A DNA stretch of 64,000 nucleotides, from positions 1 through 64,000 of the forward strand of contig CBDEVW010000007.1 in the NCBI GenBank assembly GCA_965243755.1. The letters are read 5' to 3'. Positions 35,720 through 44,677 of the stretch are shown here, piece after piece. The stretch is from JANSWY01 sp965243755. Its GTDB lineage: Bacteria; Bacteroidota; Bacteroidia; Cytophagales; Cyclobacteriaceae. Both the position numbers and the translations under genes were made by a program. Each line of letters begins with the position of its first letter. Within the stretch, counting starts at the first letter, position 1. The notes beneath the pieces were generated by a model. It was not told the DNA's origin and made no database searches. It saw only the letters and a list, made by a program, of their open reading frames with translations.

Positions 35720-36358
35720 ATGAGTGAGGATTCAAATCGCGGTAGCAAGTCCGTAATAATTATTGTTTTGCTTGTTGTGGTATTGGTTGTGGCAGGTGCC
35801 TGGTACTTTTTTATGTATAAACCAGAGCAGGAGGCCAAAGAAAAAGCAAGACAGGAACAATTAGCGAAAGAAAGGGCCGAGAAAAAAAGAAAAGAAGAGG
35901 CTGCTCAGCGCAAAGCCAAATATGACCAACTGATCAAAGATGCCGACACGGAGTTTACCCAGGAAAACTGGCAAACTGCCAAAACGCTTTACAGCGAAGC
36001 TTCCTCATTGTTCTCCAAAGAGCAGTACCCCAAAGATCAACTGGCATTGGTCCAGGCTAAACTGGATGAAATTGACGCGCTGGAAATCAAAAAGCAGGGA
36101 GGAGGAGTTGAAGTAGTTTCAGGTGCGACAGATCGATATTATGTGGTAATCTCCAGTAGCATTGATGATGATCTTGCCATGGATTATGCCAAAAAGCTGG
36201 CAAAAGACGGTAACTATGTCAAAGTCTTGGAGCCCTATGGAAGCCACAAACCATTTTATAGAGTTTCTCTCGCAGATTATGATACTTCAGATCAGGCTGA
36301 AGCTGCCAAATCATCTTTTGGTGAATTTGCGACTGAGGTTTGGGTGCTGAAGTATTGA
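35720..36358 (+). CDS. Membrane-anchored SPOR-domain protein
   Basis: The 212-residue protein has a short cytoplasmic N-terminus, one membrane helix (about 12-33, VIIIVLLVVVLVVAGAWYFF), a long charged Lys/Glu/Ala coiled coil (36-75), a helical TPR-like stretch (76-125) and a C-terminal SPOR-like domain (about 138-212: RYYVVISSSIDDDLAMDYAK, then YRVSLADYDTSDQAEAA). SPOR domains bind septal denuded peptidoglycan, so it may locate to the division site or cell wall. A weak promoter, TTTA-N20-TACCTTTA, precedes it. The next gene starts 37 bases after its stop and may be cotranscribed. Confidence 0.85.
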   Translation: MSEDSNRGSKSVIIIVLLVVVLVVAGAWYFFMYKPEQEAKEKARQEQLAKERAEKKRKEEAAQRKAKYDQLIKDADTEFTQENWQTAKTLYSEASSLFSKEQYPKDQLALVQAKLDEIDALEIKKQGGGVEVVSGATDRYYVVISSSIDDDLAMDYAKKLAKDGNYVKVLEPYGSHKPFYRVSLADYDTSDQAEAAKSSFGEFATEVWVLKY

Positions 36359-36395
36359 TTTGGGGTCAAACCGATTTCAGTCTCAACCATTTAAA

Positions 36396-38063
36396 ATGTT
36401 TCGATTAATTCTATTCTTCCTGTGCGGAGCGTATGCCTCAATTACGGTTAGTGCGCAAACCATCAATCTCACTGGCATATCCGGTATGACAGCCTATGAT
36501 TTAGAGTTAGTCAATGATCAACTATATGTGGGAAGCACCGGTATTTACCTGCTCAACAAGGGCAAATGGAAAGATGTATCCTCTAATCTTAGAAATACTT
36601 TACTGGAGGTTACCCAGGTTGAACATCAGGACCGGTACCTGATTATCAATACCACCTTCTCTGGTGTTTGTGTTGCTGAAATCGGGAAATATAACTGGGT
36701 TAGGTCCGGGCATGATGATACATCCAGTTCAAGGGATCAACTGTTTGATGTAGATGGACAGGTGTACATGATCAACAGCAAGGGTGTTTTTAAATTTGAT
36801 GCCTCTGCTGGTGAGTTTGCACCATTAGCTTCGGATATTCCGGTAAAATCGTTTGGAAGAGTTGTGAATTTACGTCAAAAGTTATTCCTACATTCATGGT
36901 CTACAGGCATCTGGACATTTGATATCGCTTCTGGTACCTGGGCTAATTCCGGAGAGCTGGAAAAAGAATATGGTGCTTTAACCAATTACAAGTCAGACTT
37001 ATATTTTAGATTAAGCCAATTTGATGCTTATAAGTTTTGTGAACGAGATGCTGTGCAGTGGCAAAAGGTTAATGTTACATTAGGGCAGGCTAATCATACC
37101 ACATATGACAGCACCAGGTTTAATGTTGTAACGGAAATCTATGACTCAGCGATCGTTAACAAAAAAGTATGGTATGCCACGAACCGTGGTGTGTTCCAAT
37201 CCAACAGAAACGGTTCGCTTACCAGCAGCAATAATGGGATTAAAGCAATTCAGGTTAAGAGATTTGGTACAGATGGTAAAACAGCCATTATTAATTTGGT
37301 CAAAGGAATTTCCAATTGGTTTTACACCCCGGATCAGGGAAACCGTTGGATCAACCTTAATGAAAGTCATGACTTCCCGGTCATGGACGCCAACCAAATA
37401 CTTGCTTCGAAGGAAGGATACCACATAACATGTTATTCAGGTTACTATTTTTTCAATAAGAAAAGTAATGAGATCAGGCACAGGCTAAACGGAATTGAAG
37501 TTTTTGAGATAGTTGAAGACAAAAATGGGCATTTGTATGCAGGTGCGCAGGAAGGGATTTATAAAAGTAAGGACAAAGGGAACTCATGGACGAAAATTTA
37601 TTCAACTCAACCTGGCTTCAACAACAATGTCCGACAAGTTGCTTTGTATTATGATTCATTGTTAGCTGTAGATAGCAGTCGTAAGTTAATATCCTCAGCA
37701 GATGGAGGTGAAAGCTGGAAGGTGCTAAGGGAGGAAAGATCAAAAGAATACCGGATGAGAATATCTGGAGATAAAGTAATGTGGAGTGCCATAGGCGGAC
37801 CATGGCAGGTGTTGTATCAAAATGAGAATACTTTTGAAGTTGAATCTTTTGAGCATCCAACAGACTGGAAGACCTATTGGTATTTCTACATTGGCGAACA
37901 GGTTTATCGCATTCACCAGGATGAACTCGAGGTGGCTGTTTCTACCGATGGCGGAGAGACCTTTCTGCCAATTGCAGGAATTGAGCCCGGTGCTTATAAG
38001 GTGGCTAAGCATTTGGGGAGGGTATACTTTGTTTATGGAGACAGGATTATTTCACCAAAATAA
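36396..38063 (+). CDS. Secreted BNR/sialidase-like repeat protein
   Basis: An ATG at 36396 gives the signal peptide MFRLILFFLCGAYASITVSAQ, so it is preferred over the in-frame TTG at 36360. The 555-residue mature-type protein carries repeats of the Asp-box or BNR kind, for example IYKSKDKGNSWTKIYS, LISSADGGESWKVL, VSTDGGETFLPI and TPDQGNRWINL. These indicate a beta-propeller of the sialidase/YCF48-like type. There is no T9SS tail at the C-terminus. Propellers of this class bind proteins or glycans, and some are chaperones for membrane complexes. No catalytic residues for a glycosidase are evident. It is close behind the SPOR gene and convergent with the next T9SS cargo gene. Confidence 0.75.
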   Translation: MFRLILFFLCGAYASITVSAQTINLTGISGMTAYDLELVNDQLYVGSTGIYLLNKGKWKDVSSNLRNTLLEVTQVEHQDRYLIINTTFSGVCVAEIGKYNWVRSGHDDTSSSRDQLFDVDGQVYMINSKGVFKFDASAGEFAPLASDIPVKSFGRVVNLRQKLFLHSWSTGIWTFDIASGTWANSGELEKEYGALTNYKSDLYFRLSQFDAYKFCERDAVQWQKVNVTLGQANHTTYDSTRFNVVTEIYDSAIVNKKVWYATNRGVFQSNRNGSLTSSNNGIKAIQVKRFGTDGKTAIINLVKGISNWFYTPDQGNRWINLNESHDFPVMDANQILASKEGYHITCYSGYYFFNKKSNEIRHRLNGIEVFEIVEDKNGHLYAGAQEGIYKSKDKGNSWTKIYSTQPGFNNNVRQVALYYDSLLAVDSSRKLISSADGGESWKVLREERSKEYRMRISGDKVMWSAIGGPWQVLYQNENTFEVESFEHPTDWKTYWYFYIGEQVYRIHQDELEVAVSTDGGETFLPIAGIEPGAYKVAKHLGRVYFVYGDRIISPK

Positions 38064-38107
38064 TTGAGCCACTGCCTCCACTCTCAGGTGACGCTATTTT
38101 ACTGGTA

Positions 38108-40330
38108 TTATTCAAACACTATTTTCCTCTGAACACTTTTTTTATTACCAATACTCATGTTTACCAGGTATATGCCATTAGGCGTATTTGATGGTCGGTT
38201 TAGTGGTATCATATTTAATCCTTCAGTCATTAAACCTGAAGCTGAATAAATATTTTGACCACTAAGTGTCGAAATAGTCAAACGATATGCACCTGGTGAC
38301 TCAGAAAATGTTGAAACATAGGCACTGTTTCGAATGGGGTTGGGGGCAATCGTAAAGAGGGATTCTTTGGTATTAATAGTTTTTTCAGAGGTGAACTTTG
38401 TCTCGCTGAGCCTAATTTCGATCTCTGTAGCATTTGAACGGTAGTTGCTATATTTAAACACGATCATTCTTAGGTCATTGAGTGGAGCTGAGATTTCGTT
38501 CAGGTCAATCCAGTAGGTATAATTTTCCTTGCCTAAACTAATTAACGCTCTTGGCTGATCTTCCCAATGATCAATGCCTTCCCTTACAAAAACCACTTCA
38601 AGGGCTTCATTAGATTTTCCGTTGGCTGAAAATGTCAGAAAGTTGTAAGCCTGGAGGTCTTCCGCTGCAAACGCAGCATTGAGTGAACGATATATCGCCA
38701 AACTATTTTTTACAGTGCCCCTGATCAAAATGTCTCGCTCAATGGCCCTTTCATTATCGGTATTGCCTGGAGTTAATTTACTCTCTGCAATTTCAAATTG
38801 GTGAATAAAAGCATCGCCCGGTTGGAAATCAAGCCCCCAACTGCCATCAGCAAAGTAAACAGCATCAGATTGTTCAGACGTTGGATCTGTCAATGTAACG
38901 CCTATTGCAAAAGAACCACCCATGTCTACCACCAAAGTATCTGAATTGATAGTTTGCTCATAGGAAAATATTTCCGTTGCACTGTCTTCGGTTCTCTTTA
39001 CTTCACCACTTACCTGCAAAAAACTTAAACTCCCAGGGTTGGATATTTTCATCCATAATTTTTGCTGCTCGTACCAAACTGTGTTTATCAAGACAGGAGG
39101 TGGGTTACCTACATTGAATGAAGTAATGGATAATTGATCCTGAATATTTTCAGCAACATCGGTAATCAGTGATGCTAAATGAGTTACGTTATTTGCCCAT
39201 ATTTGATAATTATAAAATTCATTGGATTTCGAGTAGTCGGCTAATGTCCAATAACTTTCCCACTGGATGCTCTTGTCATCAGTTTTAAAGAATGAGAAAT
39301 TGGTATTGTATTCTACAATTCCATTAGTTCGAACAAACTTTGTGATTAGAACGGGAACACCACTTACGATCGTCTTAACTACTTTTTCTATAGATGCACC
39401 ATTCAGTCGATCACAGATATATTTAGAGTGCTCGTAAACACTGTTTTCTGATTTTGTAGCAAGGACAGAGGCAACTCTTTCTTCAGCCAGGTATATATCG
39501 GTGCTAAAAACCTCAATCGCATTGGTAATGGCTATAAGATCCTCAGAAGAACTGACTCTGGCTTCTGCGCCCTTAATTGGCTCCTGCGAAATAGCATCGG
39601 ATAGTACGAAAGCTGCATTTGACCTGGCTGTGATGTTTTGCGGCATATAAAGCGGTTGGTTTTTCTGCAGCGTTAAATCCTGATCCGTTTGAGACCGCAA
39701 ATAGTTTCTTTTGGCAATCTTCTGAGACAAATTACTATTGCTCTCCAAGCCTCCATCTGCAGCACTGGAAGTCTCTGTGTAAGAACAATAGGAAGAGTTA
39801 AGGCAATCGGGATCTTCACAATCGGTCCATTGATCTAAATCATCATCGATCTGATTGCTACAATTTTCAATGGTGGAACATGAGATAGAAAAGGTAAAAT
39901 CTCTTCGTCCGGCATTACCACCATTTTTGCATACATACATTCTTAATATGCCATTAGAAGGAATGTTACCAAAGGATTCATCACTGGAAACTGTGAAGTC
40001 AGGCGATTGGCAGTCAGTAACCGAGCAGGAGGAATCATCTAAATAATAAATATTAAAATTCCCTGATTCCTGAGATCTCATAATCAATTCGCAGGATGGG
40101 TCGTTGGGGTCAAAATATGGATTCAGTGTCAGGTCCAATTCAACGTAAGCACAGGCACCTTGAATTTCACTCCCACAGGAACATTTCCTTGAAGTTTGTA
40201 CTCCGTCAGCAGAAGACCCGTCATCACAGTTGACACCATCGCAGATCATAGTTTCACAGCTAGCACATTCCTGGCCTGCCAGCGTGCCAAATAATCCAAA
40301 TAACGAAAGGAGGAGCAATAATTTTTTCAT
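38108..40330 (-). CDS. T9SS cargo protein with Cys-rich N-terminal region, 740 aa
   Basis: A signal peptide (LLLLLSLFGLFGTLAGQ) leads to a Cys-rich stretch (about 20-60, CASCETMICDGVNCDDG) and a region with DPDCLNSSYC. The C-terminal ~75 residues (TIAPNPIRNSAYVST, ISTLSGQNIYSA, NGIYLVNM and QRKIVFE) match the Por_Secre_tail type A sorting signal, so the protein should be exported through the type IX system and attached to the surface or released. The middle (about 380-640) is beta-rich and holds WEDQPRALISLGKENYTYWIDL. A DDDLDQWTDCEDPDC segment could bind calcium. The role may be surface binding. No enzyme motif is seen. Confidence 0.85.
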   Translation of the reverse strand: MKKLLLLLSLFGLFGTLAGQECASCETMICDGVNCDDGSSADGVQTSRKCSCGSEIQGACAYVELDLTLNPYFDPNDPSCELIMRSQESGNFNIYYLDDSSCSVTDCQSPDFTVSSDESFGNIPSNGILRMYVCKNGGNAGRRDFTFSISCSTIENCSNQIDDDLDQWTDCEDPDCLNSSYCSYTETSSAADGGLESNSNLSQKIAKRNYLRSQTDQDLTLQKNQPLYMPQNITARSNAAFVLSDAISQEPIKGAEARVSSSEDLIAITNAIEVFSTDIYLAEERVASVLATKSENSVYEHSKYICDRLNGASIEKVVKTIVSGVPVLITKFVRTNGIVEYNTNFSFFKTDDKSIQWESYWTLADYSKSNEFYNYQIWANNVTHLASLITDVAENIQDQLSITSFNVGNPPPVLINTVWYEQQKLWMKISNPGSLSFLQVSGEVKRTEDSATEIFSYEQTINSDTLVVDMGGSFAIGVTLTDPTSEQSDAVYFADGSWGLDFQPGDAFIHQFEIAESKLTPGNTDNERAIERDILIRGTVKNSLAIYRSLNAAFAAEDLQAYNFLTFSANGKSNEALEVVFVREGIDHWEDQPRALISLGKENYTYWIDLNEISAPLNDLRMIVFKYSNYRSNATEIEIRLSETKFTSEKTINTKESLFTIAPNPIRNSAYVSTFSESPGAYRLTISTLSGQNIYSASGLMTEGLNMIPLNRPSNTPNGIYLVNMSIGNKKSVQRKIVFE

Positions 40331-40450
40331 GTCATCTAATTTCTTCCTTCGAAACTAGATCAGCGAACAGTGAATTTTTGAAGTATCGGGTGAACTGAGT
40401 TTATTCCTGGTTGGATAGATTTAGATCATCCCAGAGAACAATCGACAGCT

Positions 40451-40494
40451 AAATCGGGTCACTAAACCTTTATTTGATGTTACTGGCCCGATTT
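40451..40494 (-). terminator. Possible terminator of the Rossmann oxidoreductase gene
   Basis: AAATCGGGTCA pairs with TGGCCCGATTT (11 bp with one G-T) around a 22-base loop, just after the stop of the gene at 40498 on the minus strand. No T run follows, so it may be an imperfect terminator or a transcript-stabilising hairpin. Confidence 0.45.
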
Positions 40495-40497
40495 GCA

Positions 40498-41178
40498 TTA
40501 ATCTTTTTCCGGTGTGCCTGACAATTCAATGATATCTCTTGGAGTGATGATATGCTTATCATACCCAAACATAGTAGCCCTGATCATCGCCTGACCAATT
40601 TGAGCGCTGTTTACCACGGAAGTTGGAGCCATCCATTTGATTAATTTGATGAGCCAGGTAAGGTTATTGATCAGCACCCGATAGAGTTTGCTGCTTGGAG
40701 ATACGCCTTTTACAGGTATGATCATGCCCGGCCGAAACATAAAAGCCTGCCTAAATCCCAACTGCATCAAATCTTTTTCAGTTTTACCCTTCACCCTTGC
40801 CCACATGCTTCTTGCAGTTTCAGTAGCATCGGTTCCCTGGCCGGAAACATAAATGAATGTCATTTGCTGGTTGAGTTGCACCAAAACACTGGCGAGCGCC
40901 ATGGTGAAATCATAGGTCACTCGTCGATATTGCTCCTCGTTCATCCCGGCGGCACTCACACCCATGCAGGCATAGCAGGCATCATATCCAACCAATTGAT
41001 CCTTAACAGCTTCAAAATCCGAAAAGTCCTCATGGATCAATTCTTTTAATTTTCGGTGTGTTATACCCGTACTTCGTCTTGATATGGAAAGAATTTCCGT
41101 GACATCAGCCTGTTCAAGGCACTCCAGTAAAACACCTTTTCCCACCATGCCAGTTGCTCCGGTAATGATTACTTTCAT
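40498..41178 (-). CDS. NAD(P)-binding Rossmann oxidoreductase (NAD-epimerase/HTATIP2-like)
   Basis: The 226-residue protein has a complete N-terminal dinucleotide-binding motif TGATGMVGKGVLLE (about 6-19). A short-chain-reductase-like core follows with YACMGVSAAGM, FIYVSGQGTDA and MFRPGMIIP. It lacks a clear YxxxK dyad; the corresponding stretch reads SMWARVKGKTE. This fits the atypical NAD(P)H-binding oxidoreductases related to HTATIP2/UPF0105. Substrate unknown. The gene is monocistronic, divergent from the LRR protein gene. Confidence 0.85.
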   Translation of the reverse strand: MKVIITGATGMVGKGVLLECLEQADVTEILSISRRSTGITHRKLKELIHEDFSDFEAVKDQLVGYDACYACMGVSAAGMNEEQYRRVTYDFTMALASVLVQLNQQMTFIYVSGQGTDATETARSMWARVKGKTEKDLMQLGFRQAFMFRPGMIIPVKGVSPSSKLYRVLINNLTWLIKLIKWMAPTSVVNSAQIGQAMIRATMFGYDKHIITPRDIIELSGTPEKD

Positions 41179-41296
41179 AATTTTCTTCTATGTATGAGTC
41201 CTACTGTCAAATATGATTTACAATTAATATAATGGTTCTTAATGGCAATGCAGGTATTGGAAGCAATCATTATATCTAATTAACTCTGTGAATACA

Positions 41297-41328
41297 TTTC
41301 CATTTTTAGAAAGATTTCAATACGTTTG
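41297..41328 (+). promoter_or_regulatory. Probable promoter of the LRR protein gene
   Basis: TACGTTTG at 41321-41328 is a perfect TAnnTTTG box, and TTTC at 41297-41300, 20 bases upstream, is one base from the TTTG element. The ATG of the LRR gene follows at 41350, giving a leader of about 15 nt. Confidence 0.65.
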
Positions 41329-41349
41329 GGGCTTTTTAAATAAACTAAC

Positions 41350-44300
41350 ATGACCCTTAAATTCACAACATCTCAATCTTTTATTTATTTATCGTTTCTG
41401 TCTTTTTTCTTAATAGCAAATCTTTATTGTACAGGCCAGGATTTTACCATAGCACAAAATGTTTCAGGGAATGCACGCAGTGACATTAGAGGCCAGGTTT
41501 TTCACCCAGGTACTCAGGGCAATGGAACCGGAACAATTCCATCCGTCGATTCAGTGTACCTGACCAGTTTCAATATCATATTCGATGCAGGTAATGAGCC
41601 TGATAAACTATATATCTACAGTGAACTACCCTCTAGTACCACGCTGTTAGACGATGGAACCGGAGGGGTATTAGTTGGAGAAAGTGTAACTAAAGCTGAA
41701 GGTGAATTTCCATATACAAATTACAGTTTTGATTACTTGAAATTAAATGTCGATTCAACCTATTATGCTGTATTTCGTCAAGATGTTCAGCTGGAATTCG
41801 GGGGAAGTTCAGATATAGATGGTCCTTATGGCGGAGGAAAAATGCTCATCAATGATGGGGCTGCAACCGTAGAGAACGACTTTACCGCATTAAAATTTGT
41901 AGCTGAGTTTTATGAAAACCTTGTCCCTGATGAAAATGATGTACAAGCATTAACTACACTTTATAATTCAACTGACGGAGATAACTGGACTAACTCATGG
42001 GACATAACAGCTGATCCAAATGAATGGTACGGCGTGACATGGGAGAATGGTAGAGTGGTTAATATTAATCTAAGAGATAATAATCTTCAGGGAACAATAC
42101 CCATCGAGATATCGGGATTAGATAGCTTACGGATGTTAATCTTAGCCAGCAATGATTTAACCGGACCCGTTCCATCTGATATTGGGCAACTGGACAAGTT
42201 GATCTGGTTGGACCTGGAATCAAATAGTTTGAGTGGTGAGATTCCTTCTGAAATTGGTAACCTGACTAATTTGAAATATTTAAGGCTGGGTATGAATGAA
42301 ATCTCAGGAGCCATACCTACCGAATTATCCAACTTATTGAATTTGGTAGATCTCAATATGGGTGGTCTTAGTGTTACAGGTAATGTGATGGAGTACATTC
42401 ATAATTTTGAAAATCTGGAAAGTCTCAATTTGGGAGGAACTTTGATATCTGGCAACATACCATCAACAATAGGTAGTTTATTGAATCTTTCAAGTATGGA
42501 TTTGCAAAGAACCAATTTGTCTGGTCAAATTCCCTCTGAAATTGGTAACCTTTCTCAATTGACAACATTAATCATAACCGGCGGTGAGATTGAAGGGACC
42601 ATACCAACAGAAATCAGCCACCTTGGTAATTTGAAATGGCTTAGTTTAGGTGAGAATAACTTATCAGGAAATATACCAAAGGAATTAGCTGACCTGAGAG
42701 GTTTAGAAAGACTATCTATTAGCGGTACGATGGTTTCCGGGTCAATACCTCCGGAAATTGGTCTTATGGATTCCTTGTTGATACTTGATTTAAGTAAAAA
42801 TAATCTGGAAGGTAATATTCCTGAGGAGCTAGGTCAGATGACGATGTTGCAAACACTGGTGCTTGAAAATAATAATCTCACTGGATCAATACCTCTTTCT
42901 TTTTCAAATCTTACCGGGTTAAATGATTTAATTCTTCGAAATAATAACCTTGAAGGCACAATCCCCGAAGAAATCAGCACTTTACCCTTATTAAGTAATC
43001 TGCACCTTCCCAATAATAAACTATCCGGGACTATACCTTCTTATATCGGTAGCATGCAAGAGCTACAACAGTTGGATTTAAGCGGGAATCAATTTGTAGG
43101 GGAGATTCCAGCTGAGATGGGGAATGATTTGAAATTAACCGTCTTACGGCTATCTAATAACCAACTTGAAGGTGAAGTTCCAATTGAGCTTGAAAACCTT
43201 GTTAACTTAATTGAACTTGACCTGACCAACAACAATTTTGATTTCAGCTCATTTGAATCAATCAATACATTCCTCGAAGGAGTAACGTATTTATCTATTG
43301 ACCCACAAGCTTTGATTCATGTTGAAAATGATACCATAATTGCTGATTTGGGATCTGAACTAAACCTATCAATTACAACTGGGGGAAATAACAACTTGTA
43401 TCAGTGGTTTTTAAACGATGTGTCTATTACAGAGAAATCTGCCAATGCTACACTTGCTATACAGGAGCTCACAGAGGAAAATACTGGCATTTATCATTGT
43501 GAAATAACGAATACATCGGTCACAAATCTTCAGCTGAACTCTGAAAATATTCTGGTTACTACTACCGCTAAATTTGATAGCCCTCCGTCGGTTATAGAAC
43601 AAAATGCATATTCAATAGCGTTAGAAACTTCTGTCAACAAAGATGGGTCATTGTATTATTTGGCATTACCTGCTGGAAGTACGGCCCCAACAGATGAACA
43701 AATAATCGAAGGCATGGACAGCAATGACCAGATTGTAGAAAATGCCGCTAGCTTGGAAGTTACAAATGAGGGTAGTTTTACGGTTTTAATTAATGAATTG
43801 CAACCCAATACTGCTTACGATTTGTATTTTGTTTTTGCAGATAATTCTAAAATTAGCTTTGCTTCAAGTTCATTAAATACTTCGACTATTTCTGGAATTA
43901 GCTTTTTGGAGAACTACCCTGAAATTTATGATATAAATGCATTGGATATTGGGGTGGTTGTACAAACCTCCAGAGATGGTATATTATATTATGTGGTACT
44001 ACCTCAGGGGAGTGCTATTCCATCCAGCAACCAAATAAAGGCTGGAAAAAATGCATTGGATGAAGATGTTTCAGTTGTAGGAAATGTTAATGTTGAAGCC
44101 GAATCAGCGATTGAGTTCAGAATAAGTGGTCTGGATGCAAGATCGCTATATCAGGTATGTCTGGTTGCCCAGGACACCGAAGAAATTTTTTCTGAAGTTA
44201 TATCATTAGAGATCGAAACAGTGACTGGGACAAATGATCCTCTCTCTGGAGATAAAATATCAGTATTTCCAAATCCAGCCAGCAATGTGGTTTTAATTGA

Positions 44301-44481
44301 TGTTGCAGACAAGAATCATTATGATCTAATGATTACTGATTTAAAAGGAGAAACACTTTTTATCCAAAGAAATGTAAGCTCAAAAACTCAGGTAGATATT
44401 AGCGAACTTGTTAAGGGTGTCTACCTGATGCAAATAAAAATTCAGGATCATCAATACTGGGTTAAGATTGTAAAGGAGTAG
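41350..44481 (+). CDS. Secreted plant-type leucine-rich-repeat protein with Ig-like domain and T9SS tail
   Basis: This 1043-residue exported protein has a signal sequence (FIYLSFLSFFLIANLYCTGQ). A beta-rich N-terminal domain (25-190) is followed by about 17 leucine-rich repeats (about 210-640) of the plant-like type, LxxLxLxxNxLxGxIPxxIGxL (for example NNLEGTIPEEISTLPLLSNL). An Ig-like domain follows (about 655-740, with YQWFLNDVSI and GIYHCEI), then two related Fn3-like modules (about 745-840 and 845-955; compare SLYYLALPAGSTAPTDEQI and ILYYVVLPQGSAIPSSNQI). A type A T9SS tail closes it (about 970-1043). It should be surface-exposed and bind proteins or glycans. The Fn3-like pair is a clear internal duplication. 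No enzyme motif is present. Confidence 0.9.
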   Translation: MTLKFTTSQSFIYLSFLSFFLIANLYCTGQDFTIAQNVSGNARSDIRGQVFHPGTQGNGTGTIPSVDSVYLTSFNIIFDAGNEPDKLYIYSELPSSTTLLDDGTGGVLVGESVTKAEGEFPYTNYSFDYLKLNVDSTYYAVFRQDVQLEFGGSSDIDGPYGGGKMLINDGAATVENDFTALKFVAEFYENLVPDENDVQALTTLYNSTDGDNWTNSWDITADPNEWYGVTWENGRVVNINLRDNNLQGTIPIEISGLDSLRMLILASNDLTGPVPSDIGQLDKLIWLDLESNSLSGEIPSEIGNLTNLKYLRLGMNEISGAIPTELSNLLNLVDLNMGGLSVTGNVMEYIHNFENLESLNLGGTLISGNIPSTIGSLLNLSSMDLQRTNLSGQIPSEIGNLSQLTTLIITGGEIEGTIPTEISHLGNLKWLSLGENNLSGNIPKELADLRGLERLSISGTMVSGSIPPEIGLMDSLLILDLSKNNLEGNIPEELGQMTMLQTLVLENNNLTGSIPLSFSNLTGLNDLILRNNNLEGTIPEEISTLPLLSNLHLPNNKLSGTIPSYIGSMQELQQLDLSGNQFVGEIPAEMGNDLKLTVLRLSNNQLEGEVPIELENLVNLIELDLTNNNFDFSSFESINTFLEGVTYLSIDPQALIHVENDTIIADLGSELNLSITTGGNNNLYQWFLNDVSITEKSANATLAIQELTEENTGIYHCEITNTSVTNLQLNSENILVTTTAKFDSPPSVIEQNAYSIALETSVNKDGSLYYLALPAGSTAPTDEQIIEGMDSNDQIVENAASLEVTNEGSFTVLINELQPNTAYDLYFVFADNSKISFASSSLNTSTISGISFLENYPEIYDINALDIGVVVQTSRDGILYYVVLPQGSAIPSSNQIKAGKNALDEDVSVVGNVNVEAESAIEFRISGLDARSLYQVCLVAQDTEEIFSEVISLEIETVTGTNDPLSGDKISVFPNPASNVVLIDVADKNHYDLMITDLKGETLFIQRNVSSKTQVDISELVKGVYLMQIKIQDHQYWVKIVKE

Positions 44482-44677
44482 AGACCATATATTGGAATTG
44501 GGAAGCTGGAACGTAAATGGTAGTTCAATTTGATGGGTATATGCGCTGACCAATTGGGCACTTTACCTATCAATTCCGCCCATCAATGGAATCCCAAAAG
44601 AATCAACATGATGGTTGCCTTTGATTTACCATTATTCCGATTGAATTAAATTATACAATAGAGATTGGTGCGCTGCA

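Noticed and set aside
44530..44586. TTGATGGG and CCCATCAA as a terminator between two convergent T9SS genes
   Set aside because: The loop is 41 bases and no T run follows on either strand, so it is not supported as a terminator.
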